NCBI GenBank assembly: GCA_014896535.1
Contig: JADBKE010000001.1
Span: 1 to 64,000 of the forward strand
DNA length: 64,000 nt
Direction of reading: 5' to 3'
DNA from: Candidatus Fermentithermobacillaceae bacterium
Lineage (GTDB): Bacteria; Bacillota; Sulfobacillia; Fermentithermobacillales; DUSS01
Position 1 is the stretch's first letter. The number at the start of each line of letters is the position of its first letter. Below the pieces are notes generated by a model. That model searched no databases, was not told the DNA's origin, and saw only the letters and a program-made list of their open reading frames with translations. Of this stretch, positions 46,851 to 55,488 are shown piece after piece. The translations under genes and the position numbers were made by a program.

Positions 46851-47110
46851 TGTTTCCGCGGTGCCACCCGGCTTCGCCCACGGCGCTCTCGACGCGGGTA
46901 CCCCTTGTACAAAGGCTGCTTTGAAGCACCCCAGGAGATACCGTCTACCCTTTAACGGCGGAAGACACCGCCGGGCTTAACGGCGCCCCGCAATCCGGCG
47001 CTTTCGCCCGGAAGCTCCCCGGCCCATTCACCGGTACCACCTTACCGGCACTCACACCCTACGCCGGCTCGCTGCAAGGTCCCCCGGCTACTATTCCGGT
47101 TCATCGCCCG
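46826..47110 (-). promoter_or_regulatory. Tryptophan T-box riboswitch upstream of trpS
   Basis: In RNA sense it starts GGAATAGTAGCC (stem I base). A specifier loop follows, GGTGAATGGGCC, with UGG (47026-47024) as the tryptophan codon. Then comes the T-box proper, CGGGTGGCACCGCGG (46870-46856), that pairs with uncharged tRNA. It ends in a terminator CCGTCCC-GTCGA-GGGGCGG-TTTTT (46850-46827). Uncharged tRNA-Trp should favour the antiterminator and trpS expression. Confidence 0.95.
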
Positions 47111-47376
47111 CCCGCAATATCGTCGATGTTTATCGGGCTCAGGATTCTCCCGTTGTAACGATTTTACACGACCCGCATCTTAAAAGGAACGGGGCTCTTG
47201 CCGACCGTACGGTGGGGACCGGGGGCGTGGCGTGACACCCGGAAGGCGAACGGAGCATCCGCCGACCCGGGGTCACCAGGTGCAGGACCCAGGGATGCAC
47301 ACCCGGGTCGCAGTTCCGAGGAATACTAGCAGAAAGCGGGCCCGGTTGAAATCGGGGCACGCGAGGAGGTTGGCGC
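47111..47376. other. Intergenic region between the trpS leader and a small membrane gene
   Basis: About 265 bp separates two divergent transcription units. A TAAAAT box at roughly 47160-47166 (minus sense) could be the -10 of the trpS promoter but has no clear -35. Several GC-rich inverted repeats (CCCGGGT near 47310) are present. No RNA gene, riboswitch or ORF recognised. Confidence 0.4.
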
Positions 47377-47550
47377 ATGCACATCGCCGGCGTAGTAGCC
47401 GCCCTGATCATCGGAGTTTATACGCTGGGTTTTGCCAGGGACCTCTGGGCCAAAGGGAACAAACGGGGCGCTATATGGGCCATTTTCCTCGCCCTGGCTT
47501 CGACCGCCGTCACTCTGTATTACTACTACCAACACGGATTTTACCCGTGA
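47377..47550 (+). CDS. Small membrane protein, 57 residues
   Basis: A short frame with a perfect AGGAGGT ribosome site six bases before the ATG. The protein begins MHIAGVVAALIIGVYTLG (membrane helix about 3-19), then a basic connector (RDLWAKGNKRG), a second helix (AIWAIFLALASTAVTLYYYY), and ends QHGFYP. Both ends would face the same side. I do not recognise a family. Positioned between the trpS T-box and luxR-type gene, read on the plus strand. Small two-helix proteins are common in spore formers, but no function can be given. Confidence 0.75.
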   Translation: MHIAGVVAALIIGVYTLGFARDLWAKGNKRGAIWAIFLALASTAVTLYYYYQHGFYP

Positions 47551-47596
47551 TCGCAACGAGGCTTCTGCAAGCTCCGCAGGAGAATCTCAGATGCCA

Positions 47597-47630
47597 AAAT
47601 AAAACTACCGGGTCCGTGGATAGACCCGGT
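47597..47630 (-). terminator. Terminator after the LuxR-type regulator
   Basis: In RNA sense ACCGGGTC-TATCCACG-GACCCGGT (47630-47607), a perfect 8-bp stem, followed by the T-rich tract AGTTTTATTTT. It lies 87 bp downstream of the regulator stop and could also serve, less well, in the other direction. Confidence 0.8.
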
Positions 47631-47716
47631 ACCAAGGAGTTGGGCCGCTGTCCAGGGGGGTAGACAGCCGGCCGTGCTTCTAAAGATATAATCGACAGAA
47701 CCAGGGAATTTGAAGA

Positions 47717-48364
47717 TCAGTCTAAAGACTTATTTTTGTGGGACCCTAGACTCATTGCGAACACCGCAGCCTGGGTCCTGCCCTGAACACCCAACTTTTT
47801 GAACATGCGGTACAGATGGTTCTTCACGGTCTTTTCCGTAATGAACAACGCTTGAGCGATTTCTTTGTTGGCCAGGCCCCGGGTGAGAAGGTCCAGGATC
47901 TCTTTTTCCCGTTCCGTGAGCCTTTGCGCGAGCTTCTGTTCTAGGCCGGGGTAGTGCTGCCCCTTGGGGAGCGCAACCGCCTCGGTTCCTCCGAGAAACG
48001 CCCGGGACACAAAGGCGTTACCCTGGGCAACGCATCTCACCACGTCGATTAGGATACCGTCGTCCGTCCCGGGTTGCACGAATCCCCGGACGCCGGTTTC
48101 CAGCGCCAGAATGAGATCATCTCTGGTAGACCGGGACAGGACCGCGACCAGCGCCGCGCCGGAATACTTCCTTTGAATTTCCAGCGCTTTTTCAACCCAT
48201 CTGTCTCCAGATGAAGCGGCATCGAATACGACGACGTCGAACTTCCCCTCGACCGTTCCCTCTTCCTCAGACAGTGAGACGGTAGCTTCGCCCGTTTTTT
48301 CCAACAGGCTCTTAACACCCAGGCGCCAGACCGCCCCTCCGCCTACCAAGAGGACTCTCAGCAT
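47717..48364 (-). CDS. LuxR/NarL-type regulator with degenerate receiver
   Basis: The C-terminal HTH (about residues 148-210) is textbook LuxR: LTEREKEILDLLTRGLANKEIAQALFITEKTVKNHLYRMFKKLGVQGRTQA (one region). The N-terminal 115 residues fold like a receiver, but the acidic pair at the N-terminus is replaced by GGG (LLVGGGAVWRLG), and the usual Lys is not visible. A central Asp (VVVFDAASSG) remains. Phosphorylation by the normal chemistry is therefore doubtful, and it may be a pseudo-receiver. No kinase is adjacent. RBS GGGGGAGGC. Targets unknown. Confidence 0.85.
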   Translation of the reverse strand: MLRVLLVGGGAVWRLGVKSLLEKTGEATVSLSEEEGTVEGKFDVVVFDAASSGDRWVEKALEIQRKYSGAALVAVLSRSTRDDLILALETGVRGFVQPGTDDGILIDVVRCVAQGNAFVSRAFLGGTEAVALPKGQHYPGLEQKLAQRLTEREKEILDLLTRGLANKEIAQALFITEKTVKNHLYRMFKKLGVQGRTQAAVFAMSLGSHKNKSLD

Positions 48365-48628
48365 GTGCCTCCCCCATTTTACGATGAGCCCGCGCCGGGT
48401 CCGGGTACCGATTAGATCATCGAAATCTCCCGCCGGATTGTTGAGATGCTGCGTTCAGGGGCCATCCGGGAGGCGGACGTCAGGCCTGTGATGGCTGCGG
48501 GAAAATTCGAGGTTTAAAGTCGCAAGTGATACATTGATAGCTAAGGGCGACGGGAAACGGAGACTCGGTACCCGCCGCGATGGCTGGCGATAAGCCGGGG
48601 AAAACACCAAACGGGGAAGGACTGACCT
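48365..48628. other. Intergenic region between luxR-type regulator and yqeG
   Basis: 264 bp with divergent genes at both ends. On the plus strand TAAA-N15-TTGATAGC (about 48520-48545) is a weak resemblance to a sigma-D promoter and is not claimed. No RNA gene or ORF with a ribosome site was found. Confidence 0.35.
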
Positions 48629-49183
48629 TTGAGCGACTTTTCGATGGTGTCTCAACATGGACCGCTGCGGCTTCTCACCCCGTCATGCCGGGTGAAGAGC
48701 ATATACGATATCGACTTCCAGTGGCTCAGAGCCAGGAACATTCAGGGCGTAATCAGCGACCTCGACAACACACTGGTTCCCTGGCGGGATTATTGCGTGG
48801 CCCGTGAGCTCAAAGATTGGTTTGGCAAGCTTCACAGGGAAGGGTTCCGAACGGTGATCTTAACCAACGCAAAACCCGCACCGACCATCGAAAAACTCGC
48901 TTCCGAACTGGAGACGAGTCTCATCGTGGGAGCCCGGAAACCCGCCGTCCGCTATTTTCGCCACGCCCTAGAACTCCTCGGAACGCAACCCCGTTTCACC
49001 TGCGTCATCGGCGACCAAATTTTCACAGACGTTCTCGGAGGAAACCTGGTCGGGTGTTATACGATCCTGGTGGACAGGATAGGAAACCGGGAATTCATAG
49101 GCACCAGGTTCATGCGCCTTCTCGAAAAGATCGTTCTTTCCCGCTTCGACGAGCGGTCAAGCTGCCCCCCGAACGACCCGTGA
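48629..49183 (+). CDS. yqeG: YqeG-family HAD-IIIA phosphatase
   Basis: HAD-superfamily hydrolase of the YqeG family, 184 residues. Motif I is GVISDLDNTLVPW (nucleophile Asp near residue 44), motif II ILTNA, a Lys in ARKPAVRYF, and motif IV VIGDQIFTDVLGGN. A substrate of mitochondrial and bacterial members is phosphatidylglycerophosphate (Gep4), suggesting but not proving phospholipid work here. Start is TTG at 48629, family-consistent. Convergent with sigK (15 bp). Confidence 0.88.
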   Translation: MSDFSMVSQHGPLRLLTPSCRVKSIYDIDFQWLRARNIQGVISDLDNTLVPWRDYCVARELKDWFGKLHREGFRTVILTNAKPAPTIEKLASELETSLIVGARKPAVRYFRHALELLGTQPRFTCVIGDQIFTDVLGGNLVGCYTILVDRIGNREFIGTRFMRLLEKIVLSRFDERSSCPPNDP

Positions 49184-49198
49184 AGACCACTCCGGCGC

Positions 49199-49888
49199 TT
49201 AGTTTCCGAAAGCTCTGGCCAGTTTCTCGAGGGCTCTCTTTTCAATCCTGCTCACGTAGGATCTGGAAATCCCAAGGAGCTTCGCTATTTCCTTCTGCGT
49301 TTTGCGCCTACCCGAAAGCCCGTACCTGAGCCCGAGAACCAGTTTCTGCCTGTCATCTAGCACGGCAAAGCGCCTGACGATATCCCGGGCTTCCTCCCTG
49401 TCCGAAACTATCTCCGAAACGTCGGGCTCCTCATCTTTGACAACGTCGATGTAAGATACCTCGCCGTCTCCTCCGTCTGCGTTGACCGGGTCGAACAAGT
49501 ACACCTTGTTCTTGAAAGGTTTGGAGGCTCGGAGGTGCATGAGGATTTCATTTTCTATGCACTTCGATGCGTAAGTGGCCAGCCTGGTACCTTTGTCCAT
49601 TTCATATGTGTCGATGGCTTTGCACAATCCAATGGTCCCTATGGAAATCAGGTCTTCCACGTCCTGAGGAGGTGGGTCAAATTTCTTGACGATGTGCGCA
49701 ACCAGTCTCAAGTTGTGTTCGATGAGGGTGTTTCTGGCGTTAAGGTCTCCTTTCCGGTACGCCTCGAGCTGTTGTCTTTCCTCCTCCTCGCTGAGGGGGT
49801 GGGGGAAGCGGTTGGCGGTGAAATAGCCGACCGCGTGCTCGAGCATCTTCAGGAGACCGGAGGCGAGTTCCGCGAGAACTCCCCACAT
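49199..49888 (-). CDS. sigK: RNA polymerase sigma-K factor, uninterrupted
   Basis: Mother-cell late sporulation sigma factor. PLSEEEERQQLEAYRKGDLNARNTLIEHNLRLVAHIVKKF, DLISIGTIGLCKAIDTY and GTRLATYASKCIENEILMHLR are characteristic. A hydrophobic pro-sequence of about 20 residues is present at the N-terminus (VLAELASGLLKMLEHA), implying processing by SpoIVFB-type protease. In some Bacilli sigK is split by the skin element; here it is intact. Region 4 HTH IAKLLGISRSYVSRIEKRAL. RBS GGAGGG. Confidence 0.95.
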   Translation of the reverse strand: MWGVLAELASGLLKMLEHAVGYFTANRFPHPLSEEEERQQLEAYRKGDLNARNTLIEHNLRLVAHIVKKFDPPPQDVEDLISIGTIGLCKAIDTYEMDKGTRLATYASKCIENEILMHLRASKPFKNKVYLFDPVNADGGDGEVSYIDVVKDEEPDVSEIVSDREEARDIVRRFAVLDDRQKLVLGLRYGLSGRRKTQKEIAKLLGISRSYVSRIEKRALEKLARAFGN

Positions 49889-50012
49889 CGTGCTTCCCTC
49901 CGTTTAAGGACAAAGTAGCCAGTCTAGAAGGGGAGAAACCGTTCTATCGTATGCGGCCCGACAGCGAAAGGTTCTTTTGTCCCCGTAGGGAAGCCGTAGG
50001 GTTGACCCGCCT

Positions 50013-51458
50013 TCAGGAGGAAACGTCCCGGCGGGATGACGAAAGTTGCTCTTCTAATCTCAGTATCACTATGGGAGTTCTCTGCTCCTGGTTGCCGGCG
50101 GGGTTCGAAGACATCACGTCCTCAAGCCACCTCTTGTCAAGACCACGGGAGTATCCCACCGCCCAGGCGATACCCGCGTCGTTTGCGTCGATCACCGCGG
50201 CACCGCACCCCAAAGCGCGGCTCAGCTTTTCACTGAACCGGAAGGAGTTTTCCGGCCCCATCACGCAGTAATAATCGTAAGGAGGAAGACTCCCCGGAAC
50301 ATCGTCTATGAGGGCGGAATCGGGCCCCGCAACCACGTAAAACCAGCCTTTCTTGCCGAAGAGTTTGCCAAGAGCTCCCGCTACCGCAGCTAAGAGAAGC
50401 CTCGGAGTACCGATTTCCTCGACGAGCAGTTGCATGGACAGGGGGTTCGCCATGGGAGCGGCGCCTGCGTAAGGAGGGTTCTTCTGGTCCACCAGCGCAG
50501 AAAAGAATCTCGCCAGGAATCCCGGCTTCCACGATCCTTCCATCAAGAACCTGCCTTCCATTACGCCCGTAACGCAAGACGAGACCGTGACGATGTCACC
50601 GGGAAGAACATCCGTTACTACCGAAGATACCGCTTGGACGGGATCGTCCACCTCGGTAAACAGCCTGGTCTTCACCGGGGTAACGGCTACTCCGGGCGGC
50701 ACCGGCTTACCCCTTGTCGGGATGGGAGGAAGGTCCTCCCCGCCCTCAAAGCCCGATTCTTCCCAGGCTTTTCTCAGGTCTTTCGACCGAGGATAAGCCC
50801 TTATGCCCTCCTTCAGTACCTCTCTCGCTTCGGAGGTCCTACCCAGCCGGCGCAATATGTTGTACAGCGCCAGGAATTCCACGTCGTGAAAGTTGGAAGC
50901 CCTGGTCAACATGAATTCTTCGAGTATCTTCGCGGCTTCCTCGTAGCGGCCCTCTTTTTCCAGCAAGGGGTAGACTCTCTTGTATGCTATCTTTAGGGCT
51001 TTGCGGGAGTCGGGGGATTTCCTGGCTACGTCCAGCGCCTCATAATAAATGGCCCTGGCCGTGTCCTCATCGTTCATGAAAAAGTAATGGATATCGCCTA
51101 ATAAAAACCTCACCCACGGGTTTTCCGGGTGAGCCTGCACGAGCATCCGAGCTACTTCGGCAGCTTCCCGGGCTCTACCGCCCCGGAGGAGCACGTTTAT
51201 GAGGATCCTTCCCACGCGGATCGCAGGCCGGTACTCCAAATGTTTCCGGCATAACTCTTCGGCCTGTGCCAGGGCGCCCGAGGTCACGAGCTTTCTTGCG
51301 GCGACGGATACAATGTAATCGGGTGCCCCCGCTACCGCTACTTTTGACCACAGAAAACGGGACAGTTTTTTCCAACCCAAGAAATCGATGACCCATATGA
51401 TGAGGTAAACAACGAGCATGCTCACGATCCCTTTCCAGATGGCTTCGGACGATCTCAT
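50013..51458 (-). CDS. Membrane-anchored TPR protein with C-terminal CofE-like domain
   Basis: A 481-residue protein of mixed architecture. One membrane helix (about 13-30) is followed by four or five TPR-like repeats (about 50-230, EAAEVARMLVQAHPENPWVRFLLG). The C-terminal 230 residues match F420-0:gamma-glutamyl ligase (CofE)-like proteins: VLPGDIVTVSSC, MEGRF, NPPYAGAAPMANPLSMQLLVEEIGTPRLLLAAVAGALGKLFGKKGWFYVVAGP and PYDYYCVMGP. Such CofE-like proteins occur in Firmicutes without F420 genes, where their reaction is unknown. The helix would place TPRs and the ligase-like domain in the cytosol. A stand-alone function cannot be assigned. Confidence 0.75.
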   Translation of the reverse strand: MRSSEAIWKGIVSMLVVYLIIWVIDFLGWKKLSRFLWSKVAVAGAPDYIVSVAARKLVTSGALAQAEELCRKHLEYRPAIRVGRILINVLLRGGRAREAAEVARMLVQAHPENPWVRFLLGDIHYFFMNDEDTARAIYYEALDVARKSPDSRKALKIAYKRVYPLLEKEGRYEEAAKILEEFMLTRASNFHDVEFLALYNILRRLGRTSEAREVLKEGIRAYPRSKDLRKAWEESGFEGGEDLPPIPTRGKPVPPGVAVTPVKTRLFTEVDDPVQAVSSVVTDVLPGDIVTVSSCVTGVMEGRFLMEGSWKPGFLARFFSALVDQKNPPYAGAAPMANPLSMQLLVEEIGTPRLLLAAVAGALGKLFGKKGWFYVVAGPDSALIDDVPGSLPPYDYYCVMGPENSFRFSEKLSRALGCGAAVIDANDAGIAWAVGYSRGLDKRWLEDVMSSNPAGNQEQRTPIVILRLEEQLSSSRRDVSS

Positions 51459-51506
51459 CGTACCACAAGTAATACCTGCGCGGGATGGGTTTTCAGACCG
51501 GGTAAC

Positions 51507-53228
51507 TCAGCGGGCGAGTATCTTCAGGGCGATCTCCCGAAACAGCGGAGCCGCCACCGCCGGACCTTCCCCTCCGTTTTCCGCAAAGACGCAGATGACA
51601 TACTTGGGGGACACCAGGGGGCAGAACCCGACAAACCACGCATGGGGCAAACGGCCCTCCCCTGCTTCCGCAGTACCGGTTTTTCCCGCCGAGCCGAGCC
51701 TGGGAACCCAGGCCGGCTGCCCCGTTCCGGTGGTGGTGCCGAAAAGCAGAGATTTCCTCAACAGCTCCGAAGTCTCTCTGGACATGATGGTAGTGCCGCT
51801 GGAGCGCACTGGGCTTCGGGCGGGAGTTTGCGCCCCCGGGCTCCCCACTTTTGCCTCGAGGTCTTTCCCGCCGTTGGGTATGAGAAGAGTGGGACGCCCA
51901 AGTTCGCCGCTGATGATAGCCCGGAAAAACACGGCCATCTGAAGGGGCGTGACCCCCAGGTAGCCCTGGCCGATGGCCAGGTTGGCCACGTCACCTGCGA
52001 GCATCTCCCCCGCCTCTGGCAGGTATCCCGAGCTTTCCTCCGGAAGTTCGATCCCGGTAGGCTTTCCAAAGCCGGCTCTTTTGGAAAACTCAAGGAGCTT
52101 TTCCGGTCCCGTCTTCAGAGCGATCTCTATCAACGCACAGTTGCACGAATAGCCCAGAGCTTCTTCGAGCGTGATCTCGCCGTGAGCCCGGGTGCACCTT
52201 ATCTCGCGATCGCCGACCTTTATCGAACCGTTACATTGGAACCGCTGGTGGGGCTCGACGGCGCCGCTCTCAAGGGCCGCGGCAACGATGACCGTCTTGT
52301 ACACGGACCCGGGTATGAAGGCAGACACCGCTCTGTTAACGAAGGGGGCGTCCGGGAGTCCGATGCTGGCTTCCGGCTTATCCTGCCGGAAGTCGGGTCT
52401 TGACGCCATAGCCAGCACTTCGCCGGTGTCCACATCGAGGACCACTGCGGCACCCTTTGAAATTCCGGCGGCATCCATCGCCCTCTCAACGATCCGCTGG
52501 ATGCACGCGTCGATGGTGGTGCGGACATCTTCAGGCGGTTGAAGACCCGGACCGATCCTCACCGACGAGCCGGGAAAGACGGAGCGGTCTCCGGCCAGTA
52601 CGACACCGACCCACGACGCATCGCCGCCTTTGAGCGTTCCGTCAAGGTACCTTTCCAGCCCCAGCTGGCCCACGTTATCGGCGGAATCGAAGTACGCATT
52701 GCGCGGAACGTAGCCGACCACGTGGCGGGCTAAAGACTCCGGACCGTACCTTCGTTCTTCCGGGACCACGTACACCCCCTCGAGTCCGCCCCGGTTTAGC
52801 GCGATGAGAGCTTGTACAGTTTTGCTGCTGAGATCTCCAGCTATCCTTACCGGTACGCCGCCCGACCACCGATCGCCTTCGAGCAAAACCCGCTCTTTGC
52901 CAAGGACCTGCTCCAGAGCTTTTGCGACCTTTTCCCTATCGCTGCCAAACTCGGGAAACGCTACACAAGCTACCCCCCACTCGGGGTCGTGCAATGGCAC
53001 GCCGTACCGGTCGAGGATGTTCCCCCGGGGTATCCCCGCGGAAACCCTCCCAAGACGCTGGCGGCGGGCGAGGACCAGAAGACTTCGCCCTCCCGCCTTG
53101 CCGAGGATTTGGTAGTTAAAACAGACGATGAGAAGGCAGAAAATCAGCACGCCGGCCGAAGTCCGGAGCACGGCGAGCCGGCCGGCGATCATCTCCGCTT
53201 CTTTCCGCTGGGATCGTTTGACCATCAT
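51507..53228 (-). CDS. Class B penicillin-binding protein (transpeptidase)
   Basis: FtsI/PBP2-type transpeptidase. A single N-terminal helix (about residues 20-38) is followed by the PBP dimerisation domain (IPRGNILDRYGVPLHDPE) and the transpeptidase. Active-site Ser is in FIPGSVYKT (SxxK; the usual T/F pair is V/Y), second motif SCN in YSCNCALI, third KTG in GSAGKTGTAEAG. The product is about 573 residues from ATG 53228; a later ATG at 53192 is possible. Location next to an RsfA-like regulator suggests a spore-wall or SpoVD-like role, but no PASTA domain is present, so vegetative use cannot be excluded. Confidence 0.9.
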   Translation of the reverse strand: MMVKRSQRKEAEMIAGRLAVLRTSAGVLIFCLLIVCFNYQILGKAGGRSLLVLARRQRLGRVSAGIPRGNILDRYGVPLHDPEWGVACVAFPEFGSDREKVAKALEQVLGKERVLLEGDRWSGGVPVRIAGDLSSKTVQALIALNRGGLEGVYVVPEERRYGPESLARHVVGYVPRNAYFDSADNVGQLGLERYLDGTLKGGDASWVGVVLAGDRSVFPGSSVRIGPGLQPPEDVRTTIDACIQRIVERAMDAAGISKGAAVVLDVDTGEVLAMASRPDFRQDKPEASIGLPDAPFVNRAVSAFIPGSVYKTVIVAAALESGAVEPHQRFQCNGSIKVGDREIRCTRAHGEITLEEALGYSCNCALIEIALKTGPEKLLEFSKRAGFGKPTGIELPEESSGYLPEAGEMLAGDVANLAIGQGYLGVTPLQMAVFFRAIISGELGRPTLLIPNGGKDLEAKVGSPGAQTPARSPVRSSGTTIMSRETSELLRKSLLFGTTTGTGQPAWVPRLGSAGKTGTAEAGEGRLPHAWFVGFCPLVSPKYVICVFAENGGEGPAVAAPLFREIALKILAR

Positions 53229-53247
53229 TCCAACAGGTATTTTTCCC

Positions 53248-53868
53248 TCAGGCAGTGGTCCCGATGACCCGGCGGATGTGCTCCATCTCTCGTTTGAGCC
53301 CGCTCGCGAATTCCGCAAGGTACTGGACCCTGTCCACTTCGCTCTTGCCGAGCCATTCGTCAATCTGCTTGAGGAGAGCCTTCAGATGGTCCTCCATCTC
53401 GCCGGACTCGAACCTTCGACGCTCGAGTTCGGCCTGAAGGGCCTGCTTTTCCCGTTCGGTTTCCTCCATCCTGGCCCTAAGTTTTGCGCCCTCCTCGGCC
53501 AGCGTGGCGAACCGGGCAAGCCCCTTGACCAGGGGGAGAACATCCACTCCCGAAGCTCTGGACGCTCCGATGAACCGCTGGAGCGATTCGAGAAATTGCC
53601 CTTCGCTGGTCGCCGTATCTTGCTTCCGGCGGTCGCGGCGAACCGCCTTGGTCACCTCCTGGTCCGTCTTGGAATCCTTCTTACGCTGCATCTGGTAGTA
53701 CTTCCACCGCGCGGTCAGCCAGGAGATGCCGTTCTCCTGAGCAAACGCTTTAAGCGCGTCCGTAATGCTCATACCCGCGTCGGTCCGCGCTTTCATGAAT
53801 TCGGCGAGTTCCCGCTCTTTCCCATCTTTCCATCGTATTCTCTGCGTTTGCTTGGAAAGTGCTTGCAT
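53248..53868 (-). CDS. RsfA-like predicted prespore transcription regulator
   Basis: 206 residues. The N-terminal 65 carry a Myb/SANT-like segment (RIRWKDGKERELAEFMKARTDAGMSITDALKAFAQENGISWLTARWKYY, one region), comparable to B. subtilis RsfA. A long coiled coil follows (about 140-185). RsfA modulates sigma-F-dependent genes in the forespore. A possible sigma-F promoter lies just upstream (53,901-53,929). ATG at 53868 with AAAGGAG eight bases upstream. The assignment rests on architecture and promoter and is moderate. It ends 19 bp before the PBP gene, so they may be co-transcribed. Confidence 0.65.
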   Translation of the reverse strand: MQALSKQTQRIRWKDGKERELAEFMKARTDAGMSITDALKAFAQENGISWLTARWKYYQMQRKKDSKTDQEVTKAVRRDRRKQDTATSEGQFLESLQRFIGASRASGVDVLPLVKGLARFATLAEEGAKLRARMEETEREKQALQAELERRRFESGEMEDHLKALLKQIDEWLGKSEVDRVQYLAEFASGLKREMEHIRRVIGTTA

Positions 53869-53900
53869 GTGTATGACTCCTTTCCTTTGAAGATCACTAT

Positions 53901-53929
53901 TTATTTTCCCTATACTGGGAGGCTTATGC
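53901..53929 (-). promoter_or_regulatory. Possible sigma-F promoter of the RsfA-like gene
   Basis: GCATA (53929-53925), 14-bp spacer, GGGAAAATAA (53910-53901). It resembles the sigma-F consensus GYWTA-N15-GGnrAnAyTw with a spacer one base short. In B. subtilis rsfA itself is transcribed by sigma-F. Confidence 0.45.
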
Positions 53930-54119
53930 AATACGGGAGTGAATCCCGGGCGAAACCGATTCCGGAGTTAACTCAACCTTTCGTCCGTCTACGGGGGAGT
54001 CTGATTTCTCGCCCCAGTTCCTCCATCCCCCTCAACGGTGTTTATCCGGCCGGCGGAATGGTATTATTGGCAAGGTAGCTTGCGACGGAACAAGTCCTCG
54101 CCATATGGAGGGTAGCGAT

Positions 54120-55382
54120 ATGGAAAGCCAACGTAGAAGTCCGGATAATCGAAAGGACCTTCTTTCTCTGGGAATTCAGCGAATTTCCTGGGCAGAGAGC
54201 CGGATGCCGGTTTTGAGGAGGATAAGGGAAATCTGGGGTGCGAAAAAACCGCTTACGGGATTGAGAATAGGGGCATGCCTCCACGTGACAACCGAAACCG
54301 CCGCTTTAATGCTCACCCTCAAAGAAGGTGGGGCCAGCGTTGCGCTGTGCGCGTCCAATCCGCTGTCAACCCAGGACGACGTGGCATGTGCTCTCAACGA
54401 GGAGCTGGGTGTACCCACTTTCGCCAGGCGAGGGGAACCGGAGGACGAGTATTTCGCGAACATTGCGCGGGTTGCCGAAACGCGCCCTCACATCATCATG
54501 GATGACGGCGGAGACCTTACCGCGTTTGTACATACGCAAGCCCCTCCCGCGGTGCTCGGGAACATCCTGGGTGGAACCGAAGAGACCACCACCGGCGTCA
54601 TCCGTTTACGGGCCATGGCCAGGGAATCCAGGCTGTCGTTTCCGGTCATCGCGGTCAACGACGCCAAAACCAAGAGCATGTTCGATAACAGGTACGGAAC
54701 CGGACAATCGAGCCTGGACGGAATCATTAGGGCGACAAACAAGCTGCTCGCTGGCGCCTGCGTTGTGGTGGCCGGCTACGGCTGGTGTGGCAAAGGAGTG
54801 GCTCAAAGAGCCAGAGGACTCGGCGCACGGGTAATCGTCACCGAGGCGGATCCCATTCGAGCTCTGGAAGCGGTAATGGACGGATTCGAGGTGCTCACCA
54901 TGAAAAAGGCGGCGCCTGTGGGCGAGATATTCGTCACCGTGACGGGAAACATCAATGTCATCACGAAAGAACACTTTCCGTTGTTGAAGGACGGAGCTAT
55001 TCTGGCCAATGCCGGTCATTTCGATGTGGAAGTCGATGTCCGATCTCTGGACGAGACGGCTTTGTCCAAGCGGCAGGTCCGCCCCAATGTGACCGAGTAC
55101 GTCTTCCCGTGGGGGAAAAGGGCGTACCTGGTGGCCGAAGGCAGGCTCGTGAATCTGGGCGCGGCCGAAGGGCATCCCGCGGAAGTCATGGATATGAGTT
55201 TTGCAAACCAGGCCCTGTCCGTGGAGTACCTGGTGAAGGAAAGGCCTGCTAAACCTGGGGTGTATCCCGTCCCGGAGGAGATCGACCGGCAGGTGGCCCG
55301 CTTGAAACTGGAAAGCATGGGGTACGAGACGGAAGAGCTCACGGACGAGCAGCGCAGGTACCTCCAGTCCTGGAAACTCTGA
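54120..55382 (+). CDS. ahcY: S-adenosylhomocysteine hydrolase (adenosylhomocysteinase)
   Basis: Splits S-adenosylhomocysteine to homocysteine and adenosine, NAD-dependent. Diagnostic stretches: SWAESRMPVLRRIRE, MDDGGDLTAFVH, EETTTGVIRL, NDAKTKSMFDNRYGTGQSSLDGI, NAD-binding VVVAGYGWCGKGVAQ, and TGNINVITKEHF. Length 420 from ATG 54120 (GGAGGGTAGCG). A weak TATTAT -10 lies near 54061. No SAH or SAM riboswitch was found upstream. Confidence 0.96.
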   Translation: MESQRRSPDNRKDLLSLGIQRISWAESRMPVLRRIREIWGAKKPLTGLRIGACLHVTTETAALMLTLKEGGASVALCASNPLSTQDDVACALNEELGVPTFARRGEPEDEYFANIARVAETRPHIIMDDGGDLTAFVHTQAPPAVLGNILGGTEETTTGVIRLRAMARESRLSFPVIAVNDAKTKSMFDNRYGTGQSSLDGIIRATNKLLAGACVVVAGYGWCGKGVAQRARGLGARVIVTEADPIRALEAVMDGFEVLTMKKAAPVGEIFVTVTGNINVITKEHFPLLKDGAILANAGHFDVEVDVRSLDETALSKRQVRPNVTEYVFPWGKRAYLVAEGRLVNLGAAEGHPAEVMDMSFANQALSVEYLVKERPAKPGVYPVPEEIDRQVARLKLESMGYETEELTDEQRRYLQSWKL

Positions 55383-55488
55383 AGGCGCTGGGGGTATGCC
55401 CCGCCCGCCGGGGACGACTCGCCGCATCCCCGGGCCTAGCAGGGGACTTCCGTGGTCGCGGACGCATCTTTTGGAAGGTGAGCGATGG

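Noticed and set aside
47230-47370. SRP RNA or other structured ncRNA in the gap upstream of the small membrane gene
   Set aside because: GC-rich inverted repeats only; no conserved SRP apical loop or other known motif.
48520-48545. Sigma-D (sigma-28) promoter before yqeG
   Set aside because: TAAA with N15 and GATA match, but half the -10 box does not.
53940-54119. SAM or SAH riboswitch ahead of ahcY
   Set aside because: None of the conserved core sequences is present.
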